Translations under genes and position numbers: made by a program | Shown here: positions 37,775-50,500 of the stretch, piece by piece | How positions within the stretch are numbered: the stretch's first letter is position 1 | Layout of the letters: each line of letters opens with the position of its first letter | DNA from: Rhodosporidiobolus odoratus | Lineage: Eukaryota; Basidiomycota; Microbotryomycetes; Sporidiobolales; Sporidiobolaceae | Assembly (NCBI GenBank): GCA_034387635.1 | Contig: JAOANU010000003.1 | Location: 806,001-870,000, forward strand | DNA: 64,000 nt | Direction of reading: 5' to 3' | Notes under the pieces: model-generated | Database searches by the model: none | The model's input: the letters and a program-made list of their open reading frames with translations, nothing else | What the model was told of the DNA's origin: nothing

Positions 37775-38958
37775 GAAGACAGACTTAGCTACCCTCTATT
37801 GTATATCGAGCCATTCGCCCTACCGGACTTGCACATCTTTGAACATTCCGTACATACCGTCTCTAGCACCTCGTTCCAACCTGTAACTTCCATCGCCCTT
37901 GAACCACTTTCACTGCCGGTACTGGTTCGCGTCTTACTCCCACTCACCAGTCTACGGCTTCCTGTGCTCACCGTCAGCTTGTCGGCAGCTGGCTTGGTTC
38001 AGTCTTCTCCGGTGCGGACGAGTCCGGTTCTTGTCCGACGGCATGGGCATGGCATGGCAGAAGCAAACTCGTACGCGGTTGAGAGTTCCGCGCAACTAGG
38101 TAGCGTGCGTGACAGATGAACGCGGAGCGGCCGTATGTTGAGTGATTTGTGATCGGGGAGAGGACGCGTCAAGCTGCTCTCGTCCGCTGGCTCAACTCGC
38201 TCGTTACCTGCCTTGGCTGGCCGACAGCGTACATGCTGCTTCCGTGATGTGCCGCTTTCAACGCGTGATGACCACTCTTAAGCACGATAGGAGGAGGAGG
38301 ATTGGGAAGGCTGGTCTCCAAGCAGCTCCAAGTTGGTGGCGCTATATCGCCCGCGACTCCTGCGACTTGAGAAAGCAATGCTCCTCGAGCTGCACCACTT
38401 CACGTACCCGGGAGAAGCCATCTCGGTACAGGAAACAAGATAATGAGGCAGTGGACGCGCAGCTTTCCTCGTCAAGTAATATTCTGCAAACCGCCGAGAA
38501 CGCCGCCTCGTCGACGTCAGTTCTCCCCGCGAGAGGAGCGTCGCCCGGGTTCCCCATCTCAGCCTGCCCGTTGATTGCAAAGCAAAACAAGTGGCTTCTC
38601 TCATCATTCAACATCCCGCTTGTACAGCTTTACAGCCATCCTTTCTTGTTGCCGGAAAAGCCGGGCCTCTGTGCGATCACTTTGGCAAAGTCTCAGGTCC
38701 CCCTGGTCCCTCGGGTCCCTCTGCGCCTCGCCCTCGCCCACTTGCACCAACTTTGTTCACTCACTCAACTTGTCAACTTCCTGCTCTCCTACCACTCCAG
38801 GAGCTTGACACTACATCCCATCCCATACCAACGAGCATTCTGAATACCGCAACGCATCTCGCCCGCCCAGCCTGCCGCCGATTGTACCTCGTTCTGCCCA
38901 CCCCTGCCCTCCTCTCATCCAGCTCATCGAGCTGTCTCCCTTTCCTCCCTAGCCAGCT
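37775..38958. promoter_or_regulatory. Long intergenic region upstream of CDC25
   Basis: This 1.18-kb interval holds the 3' UTR of the secreted-protein gene and the CDC25 upstream region. A plus-strand frame at 38142-38843 is open but has no domain, no splice partner and non-coding-like composition. The last 300 bp are CT-rich. CDC25 genes often have long, regulated 5' regions, which would fit, but no specific site is claimed. Confidence 0.45.
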
Positions 38959-41900
38959 ATGCTGTCCTCCTCTCCCCGGCATGATACAGTACCACCTCGA
39001 GCACTGGCCATATTCCAAGGCGCGCCCATCACCATTCCCTCGTCTCCCTCCGCATCTTACAACGAAGCGGGCGAGGTGTCCCCTTCTTTCGACGCATCGT
39101 TCGCGAGCTCCATGTGCGTTCCGCTCTTCGTTCCCAATATATCGCAGAAGCTGATTCGATGCACCTACAGGTCTATCACGTCGGATGAGCGAGCAGCTCC
39201 CTCACCCCTTCCTGCCCATCTCCGGGCCAAGCAGCTCGTTCCCTCGTCACCGGTAGATGCTATGGACATCTCTCCCGTACCAACAGCGCCAGTAACTTCC
39301 ACCGAGTTAGTCGAGAGCAGCTCCTCACGATCAGTTTTCGGCTCGACCTCGACCGCTCCCATCCCTCGTCCGCCTCTCTTCGCACGACCTCACTCTCAGC
39401 CACCTGTACCCTTATCCTCCTTGCGGCCCGCGCAGAACCCGGACCACCCCTTCCTGAAGAGTCTCTTTCGGGCTCAGCAGTCCGCTCCTCCGACCCAGAC
39501 GACTTTCCCACCGATAGCTCCTCTTTCCATTCCTCGGTCTTCATCGCCAGATCAGCTCAACATCGCCGCGTTCGCGCCAACTTCAAGCAAGAGCTGTCAA
39601 CGTCCTGCGCTGCCGCACTACTCAACGGTGCCGCCGTCACAAGCGGACAAGCTGCGAGGTACTTTCGAAGCCAGCTCGTACAAGCTCCGCCCCACTCCGA
39701 ATGTATCGCAGGGTCAGGACGAGGAGGGTCTGATTGGCGACTCGAGGCTCAATGCCACCGCTCCGCTGCGGTTATCTGGCTCGTCGTACGTCTCTAGGCT
39801 TAGTCTATGTTGACCGAAGTTCGCACGAGCTGACGTACCTTGCATTGTCCACAGGCGGTCTCGCAGCGCGTTACCATCTTCGTGGAGCAAGATGAGCCGC
39901 CAGACTGCACCCCCTGGCGGCCTGCAGCCCCCTCCAATGCCGCCTCCGAAACGTCGGGTCTGTTGAACCTCCTTTGCATGACCTGTTCGTTCACGTGTAC
40001 TGACAATTTCCATCTTCGCAGTCCGACCCGATCGTGCCGACGATTCGCAAGGATTTCGGATCCTCCCCGTTCCGCATGGAAATCGACGGCGCATCTCCGA
40101 ATCCCAAACTCGCTTCTCCCATTGCACTACGACCGCCTGGAAACCTTCGATCTGTTTCGGACTCTCGGGCTATTAGTGCCTTCGGGACCGCAGAACGTAT
40201 CTCCTCGCCATATTCGGACGAGAATGACCGGTCTGGCGCCGACGACCGCTTGGCCGACATGTTCGGTCAATCCCCCGGCGATTGCCTCTCGCCCATACCG
40301 CAGTCTCGCAAACGGCTACTCGAGCTGGAGAACTCTCCTACACCAGCATCCCCAACCCCCGGGGGATCCGTTGCCGGCGGGTCGCTCGGCGCTTCGTCCC
40401 GTCGCGTATTTGAGAAGGCGGCTTCCACCGCTTCACTCGGCAAGCATGTCCGACGACAACGCTCAGCCATCGGTCTCAGCGTCAACCGTAGACCATCCTT
40501 GGCTTCCTTCGGCTCCGTCGGGCCTGCCTCGGGCGCGTCGATGCAGTCTGACGGCGCCTGTTCGCTCCACAAGCGACACGCGACCCAGACTCAGGACGGC
40601 AAGCCCGCGGCTATCACTCGCAAACTTTCCCGTCGCTCCAACTCGGTGGCCGACGCTAGCTTCACCCTCTCGCCTACGTCCTCCGGTTCAAGCACAGGTG
40701 GTCCCCTGTCCGCCCGCGACCCGAACATCCCGCTCGAATCGCCTCGTACCCTTGCTGCACGAGCCAGCATCGCGGCGCTCGATGGTTGCAGCGATTACTT
40801 TAACCGTCGGATGGGCGCAAGTAACGAGCTGGGAGAGCCGATTACGGCCGCTATGTCACCAGAGACTACTGGCAGCCCGATCGCTGGGTTCAGGAAGCAG
40901 GAGGCGAAGGGCAAGGCGCTCCCCTGCTTTAACGTGAAGGAGGATGGCTTGATGCGTATTTCTCCGCAGACGGTACGGCTGTTCCTCGTATTCTACGAGG
41001 CCGGTATTGACCTTTTACCTTCTCCCGTAGCTGAATGACCTTCAAGGCGGTCTCTACAGCGACGGCATCAAGGAGTACATCATTATCGACTGTCGCTTCG
41101 ACTACGAATACGACGGTGGTCACATCAACGGCGCTATCAACCTGTCCGAACATGCCGACATCGAAGCTCGCCTCCTCAACATCTCGTCCCCGCCGGAACC
41201 GAGCACGAGCGAGTGCGCGCCGAGAGATGGGAAGACTGTCCTCATCTTCCACTGCGAGTTCAGTGCTAAGAGGGCACCGACGAGGTGAGCCCGCTGTTCC
41301 TTTTCTTGGCCTCTAACCGAGCGTTTCTCACCTTGCATGTTCCCTCCCTTTTTACAGCGCCAAGTACCTCCGCAACCAGGACCGCCTCAAGAACTTCGCC
41401 GCTTACCCCAACATTCACTACCCCGAAGTCTATGTTCTTCAGGGTGGTTACGAGGCTTTCTATAAGACGTTCCCGGTACGTCGCCTTGCTACGCCCCGAA
41501 TCGCGCAGGTCGCTCGCTCATCTGTTGTACCTGTCTAGGAGCGATGCATCGGCGGCTACGTCGTCATGGACCACCCCGAACACGACGCCAAGCGATCTGT
41601 CAACCTAAACAAGTTCCGCGAGGCGAAACGCCAATTTAACCGGGCTGCGTCTTTCACCTTTGGCCAAGCTCAACATGCCTCGACGCTTCTTCGCGCCGCT
41701 GAATCCACCGCCACGCACCGCTCACATCGCAATCGCCTTCCACTTGAGCCGCCCGGCTTCCAATTCCCGAACGTGAGCAAGAAGAGCGGTTCTTCCATGC
41801 TCGCGCCGCCAGTCTCCGCCGTTGCCGCGTCCACAGCACAACTCTCCATCACCGAAGAAGACCATGAGGGCGACTCTTCCTTCGGCTCGACGGCCAACGG

Positions 41901-42063
41901 GTCCAGTCCTTGCGGTCCTTCCGGCGGCTCTCCATGTCCGCCATCTAGCAAGCTCGGCCGCCACTCCTTGAAACTTGGATCCGGCGGCGGCATGCTGTAC
42001 CCCCGCAAGATGGGCTTTGAGCGGGCGGCGACCGCTTCGATTCTCACCTTCTCGCGCTCCTAG
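38959..42063 (+). CDS. CDC25: M-phase inducer phosphatase CDC25
   Basis: Exons 38959-39113, 39171-39785, 39855-39957, 40022-40972, 41031-41284, 41358-41475 and 41539-42063 encode 906 residues. It activates the mitotic CDK by removing inhibitory phosphate. The first 600 or so residues are disordered and Ser/Pro-rich, with many SP/TP sites suited to phosphorylation control (such as LESPRTL and CLSPIPQ). The catalytic rhodanese fold begins near 609 and contains YIIIDCRFDYEYDGGHINGA and the HCX5R loop HCEFSAKRAPT with the nucleophile near Cys683. It is followed by YPEVYVLQGGYEAFY and a C-terminal tail. All six introns keep phase. Confidence 0.95.
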
Positions 42064-42779
42064 TTCTGTCCTCAGCCGCGCCCTTCTCCGCGCGTACCCA
42101 CACTCTTTCGGCATTACACACGTACCTCCAAGCATTCTTCGCAAGTACCCGCAACCCATCCGCACGCACTGCGCACGTCTATCCCCCTGTCGAAACCTCA
42201 TTTCTTCTTTCCCACTTCTTTCAGCATTTCCGCCCCTTCCCGTTCCGTTCCTCAGAACCTCGTTCATTCGCGCCGTGCATAGTACTTCTGCCCATTATTT
42301 TTCTTATATTCCCAGTTTCCGTTTAGCTAGCTGTTTGTTTGCCGTCTTCTTCGCATCCTTTCTCCTTTTTTCTCCTCGTTTCTTCCTCCCTTTTCTCCTC
42401 GCAGTTGATATGCCCCCTCGCGCCTTGGGCAGTGTGTGCTGTAGACGTGTGTACTAGTGTGCTCGTTCCATCTCTCTATGTGCGCATTCTGCGAGAAACA
42501 AGTCGCCTGAAACGACGGAGTGCGAATCTCGACGAGTCCGAGAAGCCCACTTCGCGACTTCGGCACAACGCTCGCTCATTCTTGATCGAGCTTCACTCGT
42601 CTTGTCTGGTCGTCTGCTCGGTGTGTTCCTGTCACAAGAGCGTGTGCACAGGCGGGCGCGTTCTCATCGCTCAACTTTGCCTCCACCTCGCCCATCTCGC
42701 CTCTGAATATTGAATCCTCCTCCCCCGCCACCACCGACGCACCGCCTCGGCATTCTGCAAACAACTCCTCTAGGCCACG
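42064..42779. promoter_or_regulatory. CDC25 3' UTR and SUR2 promoter
   Basis: This 716-bp interval lies between two plus-strand genes. It has long pyrimidine-rich stretches (about 42185-42410), consistent with a 3' UTR followed by a promoter. No coding frame is supported. Confidence 0.45.
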
Positions 42780-44033
42780 ATGAATGCCTCTACACCATAT
42801 ATGGCCTATGCGCCACACTTCGCCTCGCCTCTACCTTCAGAACTGCACCCATGGTACCTCGTCGAACGCGATCAACTCCTGCCCGGAATATCGGACAAGT
42901 CGTTATCCATCCTAGCTCCCGTCGTCGCCTACTGGGCCTTCTCTCTCTTCTTCACCATTCTCGACAACTTCAACTGGGAACTCCTCGAGCGGTATCGAAT
43001 TCATGAACCCGAAGAGGTCAAGAGCAAGAATAAGGTCACCGTGCGCGAGGTGCTCGTCGCTGTGGTCGTTCAGCACATCATTCAGACCGCCGCTGGCTAC
43101 GTCTTCATGCCCGATGCGGACCCGGTCGTCAACCACGCGGCGGATTTGAACTGGTGGGGAGCAAAGTTGGCAAAGGGAGCATTTGCGGTGGCAGGAGAAA
43201 AGACTGGGGCAGCGTTGATGGTTCAGTATGGGGAGCAGGCGACGATAATGGTCTATTGGTATGGGATCCCTGCGTTGCGGATAGCTTGGGCAATGTGAGC
43301 GGGTTTCCCCTCTCTCGAAGCGAGAAGAATCTGTTGACCCTTGCCTTCTGTCTTCCAGGATGGTCATGGACGGCTGGCAATACATGATGCACCGCTCAGC
43401 GCATCAAAGTACCTATCTCTACCGCACCATCCACTCCTGGCACCACCGTCTCTACGTTCCCTACTCTTTCGGCGCCCTGTACAACCACCCTCTTGAAGGC
43501 TTCGTGCTTGACACCCTCGGCTCCGGGATCGCCCACGAGTTATCAGGGCTCACGATTCGTCAAGCGACTCTCTTCTTCGTAGCGGCGACGATGAAGACCG
43601 TAGACGATCACTGCGGTTTTGCGTTCCCTTGGGACCCGCTGCAGCATCTCTTTGGCAACAACGCCGATTATCACGACATCCACCGTGCGTCGCCGGCCTC
43701 GTACATCGTTGCAGGCTCGCCTACTGACCCTAAAGCCTGTTTCTGCAGATCAAGTAGCCGGTCTGAAAAAGAATTACTCGCAACCCTGGTTCATCTCCTG
43801 GGAGTATGTGCCACTCCTCCTCTTCCCTGCCCTTACTCTCTTCTGACGCCTCTCACTCGCCCTGTAGCATCTTCTTCGGCACCCGCATGACCCGCGACGA
43901 GTTCGATCAAAAAGTGGCCAAGCGGGTCGTCGGCGGTGAAGTTCCCGAGACCGAGGTCAACGGCCCGAACGAACTTGCTGCTCCGCCAACGAGTCGACGG
44001 AGTGGGATGGCGCTGAAGGAGAAGGTCAACTAG
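42780..44033 (+). CDS. SUR2: Sphinganine C4-hydroxylase SUR2
   Basis: Exons 42780-43294, 43359-43684, 43749-43803 and 43868-44033 encode 353 residues. It hydroxylates the sphingoid base to phytosphingosine in the ER membrane. Several transmembrane helices precede the fatty-acid-hydroxylase histidine boxes, which carry the di-iron ligands: HRSAH (183-187), HSWHH (197-201), DDHCG, and YHDIHH (276-281). LYVPYSFGALYNHPLEGF between them is characteristic of the sphingolipid branch and not of the sterol branch. The fourth box is completed across an intron (codon 281). The lysine-containing tail (MALKEKVN) could serve in ER retention, which is inferred. Confidence 0.95.
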
Positions 44034-44543
44034 GCGGTGCTGGGTTCCGGGTTCATCCCGTGTTCTCGGTCAAGGTTGGCGCGGGAGAGAGGAGTGGGCT
44101 GCGGGTTGGTCTTCTCGATTCTCTCGCTTCTTCTCTTCCCTTCAAGCGTTGGTGTTCTTCTTGTGCTTGTTTACCCTCGTTACGCTCTTATGTATACCCT
44201 CGTTCAGCTATCATCCTGTAGGCGCGGTTATCTCGCAGCCTTAATGCACCCTCATTTCGCCTTTCCACTGATCTCTGGCGGGTCGCTGTTCGCGGGTTCG
44301 ATCATTGAGCTGGCCTTCCAGTACCGACGACCGCTGTTTGGCAGCGTTGGGCGGGTCGCACAGCGAATTCGAGAAGGACGAAAAGCTGACCTTCACGAAC
44401 TTGGGACGCACAGCACAGGACTCGTCACATCCAGCAGAAAAGACGGCTACGATAGTGTCGCAGGCTCTCCAGAGACCGAATCACCCAAGATCAGAGCGAT
44501 TTGCATTTCCATTTCTCCTCCAGCATCCCTCTCGACCAGACAC
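44034..44543. other. Convergent 3' region, SUR2 / SET-domain gene
   Basis: This 510-bp interval lies between two converging genes and should carry both 3' UTRs. The plus-strand frame 44037-44612 runs into the opposite gene and has no family character. Confidence 0.45.
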
Positions 44544-45410
44544 CTACGGCCCCATTACCGTCTTCTTTCCCTTGATCCCGTACGCCATGTGCCTCTTCGG
44601 GTTCTCGAGTAGCTTCTTGACGCGCTTGTACTCTGACCCTTCCCTCCCCACCTCCAGCTCGTTATACTCGAGGTTTTTCTTGAGCCACTTCTTCGCGTTC
44701 TCGACATCGGACCAGCCGATGCACCCGTTGAAGGCATCGTAAGCGAGTGAGGCGCGCTGGACGAAGAGACCTTCGGCTTCGAGAAGCGAGATACCGAGCT
44801 TGGCTTGCTAGACGAGGGGGACGGGGTTATTGATGAGATGCGGAATTGCATCGACGATGGCCTGGACGGCGCGGCGACGTACGTCGCTCTCTTTGCTTCG
44901 AGCTGCGGGGAGACTGCACGTTTCGCAGGTACAGTCGAACCCGACCTTGGCCTTTAACTCGGCCTGCCTCGCCGTTTTGGACTGAAGAGGATCGGTGTAG
45001 TAGATGCAGAGCTCTTCGCCCTCCTTGATTGGGGCGCTGGCGATGAAGAGCTCGACGCCTTTGCCCTCGTCCCAGACGCGGCTGACGTTGGGACGGCAGG
45101 AATGGTTGAATTTGCTGCCTTGAAGGAAAAGACCTGCGACCGAGGCACGGTCGCCAAGACCGAAGGCGTTGTTGCTGAATGTGGCAGTGTGTTTGCCGCC
45201 TGCTCTACCGCCGGACGAGAGGGCGAGGAAAGCTTCGCGATCGGTGAAAGAAAGGGAGTTGACGGTGCGAGCAATGGAGTCCTCGGTAGAGACTATGCCT
45301 GCTTTAAAAAGGGGTTCTTCGGCGAGGACGAGCTCTCCTGGCTGAATGGTGCGAGTCGCAAGGATGCCTTCGCCTTTGCCGTCGATGGGTGCGATGCGAA
45401 AAGAAGGCAT
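44544..45410 (-). CDS. SMYD-like SET-domain protein with in-frame TAG
   Basis: From Met 45410 the frame runs 200 codons to a TAG at 44808-44810, then continues in the same frame to a TAG at 44544-44546, about 288 codons in all. The first part is a SET domain: GEGILATRTIQPGELVLAEEP, NHSCRPNVSRVW, GEELCIYYTD, then a post-SET-like CTCETC. The second part (QAKLGISLLEAEGLFVQRAS, LAYDAFNGCIGWSDVENAKK) is the helical C-terminal region of the same family. The protein is therefore either interrupted by a nonsense codon or the TAG is a 3' splice site of a 75-nt intron (44808-44882) with a GTACGT donor. An upstream exon may precede 45410. Confidence 0.65.
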
Positions 45411-45739
45411 TTCTGGGATGCGAGTGAGACTAGAGGGGCGAAACGGTCAGCCTGTGACGCCGACACGCGCGATCAGCATACCAGGTTGTACAGCTGCTAC
45501 GTAGATTCCGCGAGGCAGACGGGCATGTAGCAATTGGACACACGAGAGAACGAGGAGAGTCGGGACATCACGTGTCAACGTTCCCATGGTCGTCAGCGGA
45601 GCGAGCCCTCTCAAGACACTCTTGAAGCTTGAAAAGGTCGAGCAGTTTATATGCGAGTACATTGCCGTGCACTGACATCGAACGAACGGGAACTGATAGG
45701 AAGACATCGCTACAAGCTTTTCCTCACCGCTGATCTTGG
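45411..45739. promoter_or_regulatory. SET-gene promoter plus cupredoxin 3' region
   Basis: This 329-bp interval may also hold a short 5' exon of the SET-domain gene, because the frame is open a few codons above its Met and an acceptor-like CCTCTAG sits just upstream. I could not define that exon. Confidence 0.35.
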
Positions 45740-46912
45740 CTACATCAAGTAAGCGAGCACCGCTGCGACCAGCGCAGACAGGCCCGTAGTACCGTAGAGA
45801 CCTGCGCCTGGCGGAGGTGGAGCGGCAGCGCTGTTACAAGCCGGAACAGCAATTTGAGAAGGTCAGCTTGCCGGGCAAAGCGAGGTGGTGACCAGACGCA
45901 CCTGTCACTGCTATTACCGCCGCTCTTGGCAGAGGCGGAAGACGAGCCTGATGCAGCTGCGGCGCCAGAGGACTGCGACCCTGATGCAGTGGCCCCAGAC
46001 CCTACTTGAACTGGGACGGTCGAAATCGCTCCAATTGCTTCGGCTCCGATCTGCATTGCCAACGGCGTCAGGCTGTGTATGGAGGTCAGACAGACAGAGA
46101 CGACATACCCCAGAGGCTACGGCCCTGCCCGCTGGCCTGGACTGGTCGCTTCCCATAGCCGCAGCCCGAAAGGCCTCGTAGGTGCGGTTTCCACTCGTGG
46201 CGGCGTTGATCGATCCTACCATGCCCTGTTGGCAGTGGTTGGCTTGAGCGCAGTAGAACCCTGCGGAGAGATAGTACAAAAAGAGGTCAAGCTTGATCAG
46301 AACGCGAGCAAAGAATTAAAACGCACAAATTGTATCACTGGAGGAGATGTTCAGGGTCCAGGCCGGCGAGTCGGTCGCACCGGTAGAGACAGGCTTCAAG
46401 AGAGTACATGCTCTAGTCAACCGGGGTGGAACGAAAGAGAGGAAAGCCGAAGCAAAAGCAACAACGTACAACGTAGCCCGAGTCGAAGCCGCGCTCGTCA
46501 GTCGAGGCATTCAGAAGAGGCTCGCACGGAGACACAAACTGAAAAGGGACAAGAAGAGGAGTCAGTTCAGTCGCCCCTTGAGGCCCTCGGGAACAGCCTG
46601 GCGAGAAGAGCTGACCGACGACTGGGTGACTGAATGGTTTGTCCCCATCGCAGCGGGCGCAGCAGCGTAGCTTGCACCATACGCTCCTCCTACGCCTGCG
46701 CCGCCACCTGCACCTCCAGCTCCAGGTCCCATGGCTGGCGGCTGCTGACGTTGCTGCGGAGGAACCCAAACGAAGGTGACCGTGTCGCCGACTTGAGCTG
46801 AAATGTTGGCGGGAGAGTAGGTGAGACCGTTGGACCCGACGAGAATCTGGTGATCTGTCTGAGCGAGGGATGTGGCGACCAGCGCCAGGGAGGCGAGGAT
46901 AAAGTGAAGCAT
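45740..46912 (-). CDS. Secreted serine-rich cupredoxin, GPI-type
   Basis: Exons 46616-46912, 46470-46538, 46327-46393, 46109-46260, 45902-46050 and 45740-45830 give 274 residues. A signal peptide (MLHFILASLALVATSLAQ) leads into a blue-copper fold: LVGSNGLTYSPANISAQVGD, then GTNHSVTQS (His ligand) and WFYCAQANHCQQGM (Cys, His, Met ligands), as in fungal extracellular serine-rich proteins. A Ser/Ala/Gly stalk (SGSSSASAKSGGNSS) and hydrophobic end (LYGTTGLSALVAAVLAYLM) suggest GPI anchoring. A Gly/Ala/Pro-rich insert of nearly 40 residues (about 50-88) interrupts the fold before the His ligand, which is unusual. The acceptor for exon 5 (IGAEAIGAIS) was chosen to keep phase. Confidence 0.82.
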
Positions 46913-47501
46913 GGCTGCGCAGAGAGAAAATAAGGAAGTCAGCGAAGGGGGAACGGGAGACCAACACAGAGTGGCTCACCTGTTTCTCGTGGTCGGAATC
47001 GGTCCAAAGTGAGTGAGGTGAGCGGAAATAACACAGGAAGAAGGAAGAAGGTAGGGATCGAGGCAAAGTCGATCCGTTGACAACTTTGACACCGTCCGCC
47101 CTGCAGCTCGCGACTCGCCTCGAGCCATTTCCGCCGTTGACCTCGAAGCAAAGGCGCAAGGCTAGCAAATGTAAAGGTGATATGTCCTGGGGCACTCACG
47201 CCAGGCCGGTTGTGTGAGAGGTGTATAGCGCCCAAAGCGAAGGCGAAAAACTGAAAAGTCGAAGTTGAGAAGGCCAAAGCGGCAATATCGACGAAACGTC
47301 TTTGTCGCCGGTGCTGATACAATCCGAGGGTCCCGTCCGAGGCTACAGAGCGGGAGTGTCTGCCGATCAAGGATTGCAAGAATAGCGTCCGGGAGGAAAA
47401 GCGGAAGACGAAAGACGGACCAGGCCAGGGTAGAGAACAAGTGAACAATGCTTTGCACAACGGACGGCACCTACTCAGAGAGAGAAGCTCTTCGAGTCTC
47501 C
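46913..47501. promoter_or_regulatory. Cupredoxin promoter plus VPH1 3' region
   Basis: This 589-bp interval lies between two minus-strand genes. The minus-strand frame 46939-47460 is open but has no family character and no splice partner. No gene is called. Confidence 0.4.
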
Positions 47502-50500
47502 TCAGAGCACCCCTTCCGGTATCTCGTCGACGCCGGCGAAGGAGAGGGGTTCAAAGGCGGTACCGGCTCCGACCTGCACCATGACAGACGAAGAGGTCAG
47601 GTTTGGTCGTGACATTTGGAGGCAGGGGAACGCTACGCACGAAGAACTTGGAGTTGAACTCGACCCAGTGCAGTCGCAGAGCGTGCAGGAAAGCGGATAG
47701 ACCTTCCATGACACAAAGGCTGTGTGTGCGACGCAATTTAGAGAAAGGCGGGTGATCGAGACGGAAAAAAGGTCAGTATGGTTTGGAGAGCGATGCAGAC
47801 GTCAGTGTTCGGTAGGCGCCGCTGGAAGAGAAGGACGCGACTGAAGGCAAGTGTACGCACATGGCAATCGTCAACGAGAACCACATAGCAAACATGATGA
47901 CGAGGAAAACTACCGCGAAGGCTCCTTCCATCTCGAAAGCGCCCTCGATGGTCATGTTCCAGAGCACCTCGGACAGCTGAGCGTGCGCGAGGGAGAGAGC
48001 CCAAAGTCGGAGGTAAGAGGCGGTGTTGGAGATGCAACCGAGGCAGAATTCGATGGTGTCTGCAAATGCAAGGCGACAAGCGAAGGCGGAACACTGTCAG
48101 CGCGGATGGACGAAGATAGACACAGACCGGAGGAAAGGGTACGCACGGATAACTTGGTGAATGATCACTTCTCCCATGTCATGACCTTCTTCCTCCGCCT
48201 CCTCAGTCATCGCAACGGCGTGACCCTGGTGCGCACCAACCTCATCGCCGTCTTCATCCTCAGTCGCGGACTCCTCACCAGCCGAAGCGCCGTGAGGGGC
48301 GATGCCGTGGTAGCCTTGCTCCTTGATTCGCTGGAATTCGCGATACTCGAGGTAGGGACGGGTACAAAGCATCCAGGGAACACAGACGAGGGCGATGAGA
48401 AGGAGGACGACTTGGACGAAGGCTTGACCGGAGTAGAGCTGCTCATCAGGAGCGACCTGTAGCAGAGGAAAACCAATCTCAGCTTGGTCGAGGGAGAGAA
48501 AGGAGAATCCCCGTACATTGCCCGGAGACAAGAACATCTTGATGAGCATGTTGAGCAAGTTGGGCGGTGATCGGTTGACCGCTTCCCAGTCGACAGACCA
48601 CTTGTACACGATGCAGACGACGAGGTAGCCGAAGATAGACTCCATGAAGAGGATCTGAGGTAGGAACTCGGCCCAGATGAGCTCCGGTCGCTTGAAGTGG
48701 AGGTGGTTGAGGACTTGAAGGCAGATGGCGAAAGACATCTGTTTACGGGAGAGAGCAAGTCAGTCACGGCGCGCAACAATGGAGCGGGAATGGGGGGAAA
48801 GTGGGCTTTCGGGAACGTACGTGGATAACACCGAGTACGACACTCATCTTCATCTTGAGCGAGTTGGTGAAGATGAGGACATTGTCCGATCCGTGCCATC
48901 CGGGGTCGATACCGAAGAAGTAGCGGGAAGTGGTCTGAATCGCGGATACCGGACCATCCGCGTCTTCAGGCCACCGCCATTGAGAAGGCCCGAGGTGCAG
49001 CGACAAGCTGAAGATGTCATTGTAGATGAATCCGGTATAGATAGCGAAGATCTGTAGAAAGACACAAGGGTGAATTCAGGAGTTCGCGAAGCTCGGAAGG
49101 GATAAACCGTACGCCCATGAGGAAGATGATGTAGCGACCGTAGTAGAAGGTATCGAAGATCTGCGGCGGCACTAGTAAGCTCGCACGTCAAAAAGCTTGA
49201 ACAGACTGAAGACGTACCTCACTTCCAGTACCCTTCTTGAACCTCTTCTCCATCAGAATCAACGCTCCGGCGCTAAGCGTCATCAGGATACCGTGTCCAA
49301 TGTCACCGAACATGACGGCGAACAGGAAGGGGAACGTGATAACGGTAAACAGGCCCGGATTGACTTCTTGGTAAGATCCGATACCGTACGCGTCGATGAT
49401 GGCTTGGAAACCTTCGGTGAACTTGTTGGTCCGGTGGAAGGTTGGAGGAGTCTTGGTCGTGCGTAGCTCGTGAAGAAGGGCTGAGACGGATGTGCCCGCG
49501 TTCTCCTACAGGTAGCGGAGGAGGGAAAGGTAAGTCGAGGTCAAGTCCAGAACGGGGCGAGAACGTACGGAAGCCCTCTTTAATGCGGCCTGCACATTCT
49601 GAATGTCCCTCGACGGGACCCAACCCTCCGCAACCAGCGTCTTCCTACCCTGATCCCACTGCCACAAGTTGAGGGTCGAAAAGATGACCTTCTCCTTCCT
49701 AACGAGTGCCCACCAGGCCGAGATGCTCTCGGCAATCTTGGCGAGTTCGTTGCGGCGGGTCTGATTCGTGTTGTAGAGGACACTGTTGAGGTCTTCGATG
49801 CGAGAGGTGACTTCCCGAAGCTTGTCTTCGCGCTTGTCGGCCGACGAGTCGATGGAGAACAGGGTCGCGCCCATGGCTGTACGTTCACACCAAGCACCAA
49901 GCAGTTCGTCAGTATACTCGGCAGTTTTCGTAGCAGGGCCAGCAAAGGAAGACGGCTCGGGCGCACATTCCGCAATCTTCCTGATCTTGTCAAGCAAGTC
50001 GGCGCCGTGAGCAAAGATGATGAAGACGTTCTTGCGAAGCTTCTTCTCCTCGCCGCCGGCAGAATCACCAGCCAGAGAAGCCGGAACAGGCAGGACGGAG
50101 TCGTCGATCTCGGCGGTCTGCAGAGAAAGACATATAGTGTTCAGTATGGTGCATGGGGAGAGGGCGTCTGATGACGTCGCAACTCACGTTCATGTACAGG
50201 TTACCGCGGAGAACACGCCAGAGGACACGCTCAAAGGTGCCCATGCGAGCGCGGTCGATTGTACCAGCGACGAACCTGAAAGAGGGCAATGCTGAGTACC
50301 GCTGAACAGGGCAGGAATGAGGGAACGACGCACTCGAGTTCGAATCCTCCGTACCCGCTCTCGGCAGCAGCCACGTTGCCTTCAACGTCTCCGAGCAGCG
50401 GTTGGTCCTGTTCCTCGAAGCTGTTCCTGATCTCCCCACCCCGCGACCTAGCCTCGGAGAAGAACGTGTCCGTCTCCCTCAAGACCTGCCGAGCCTCCTC

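Noticed and set aside
38142..38843. 233-codon plus-strand frame upstream of CDC25
   Set aside because: No domain, no splice partners and composition unlike the confident genes. It is treated as promoter or 5' UTR.
46939..47460. 173-codon minus-strand frame between cupredoxin and VPH1
   Set aside because: No recognisable motif. It lies where the cupredoxin promoter must be.
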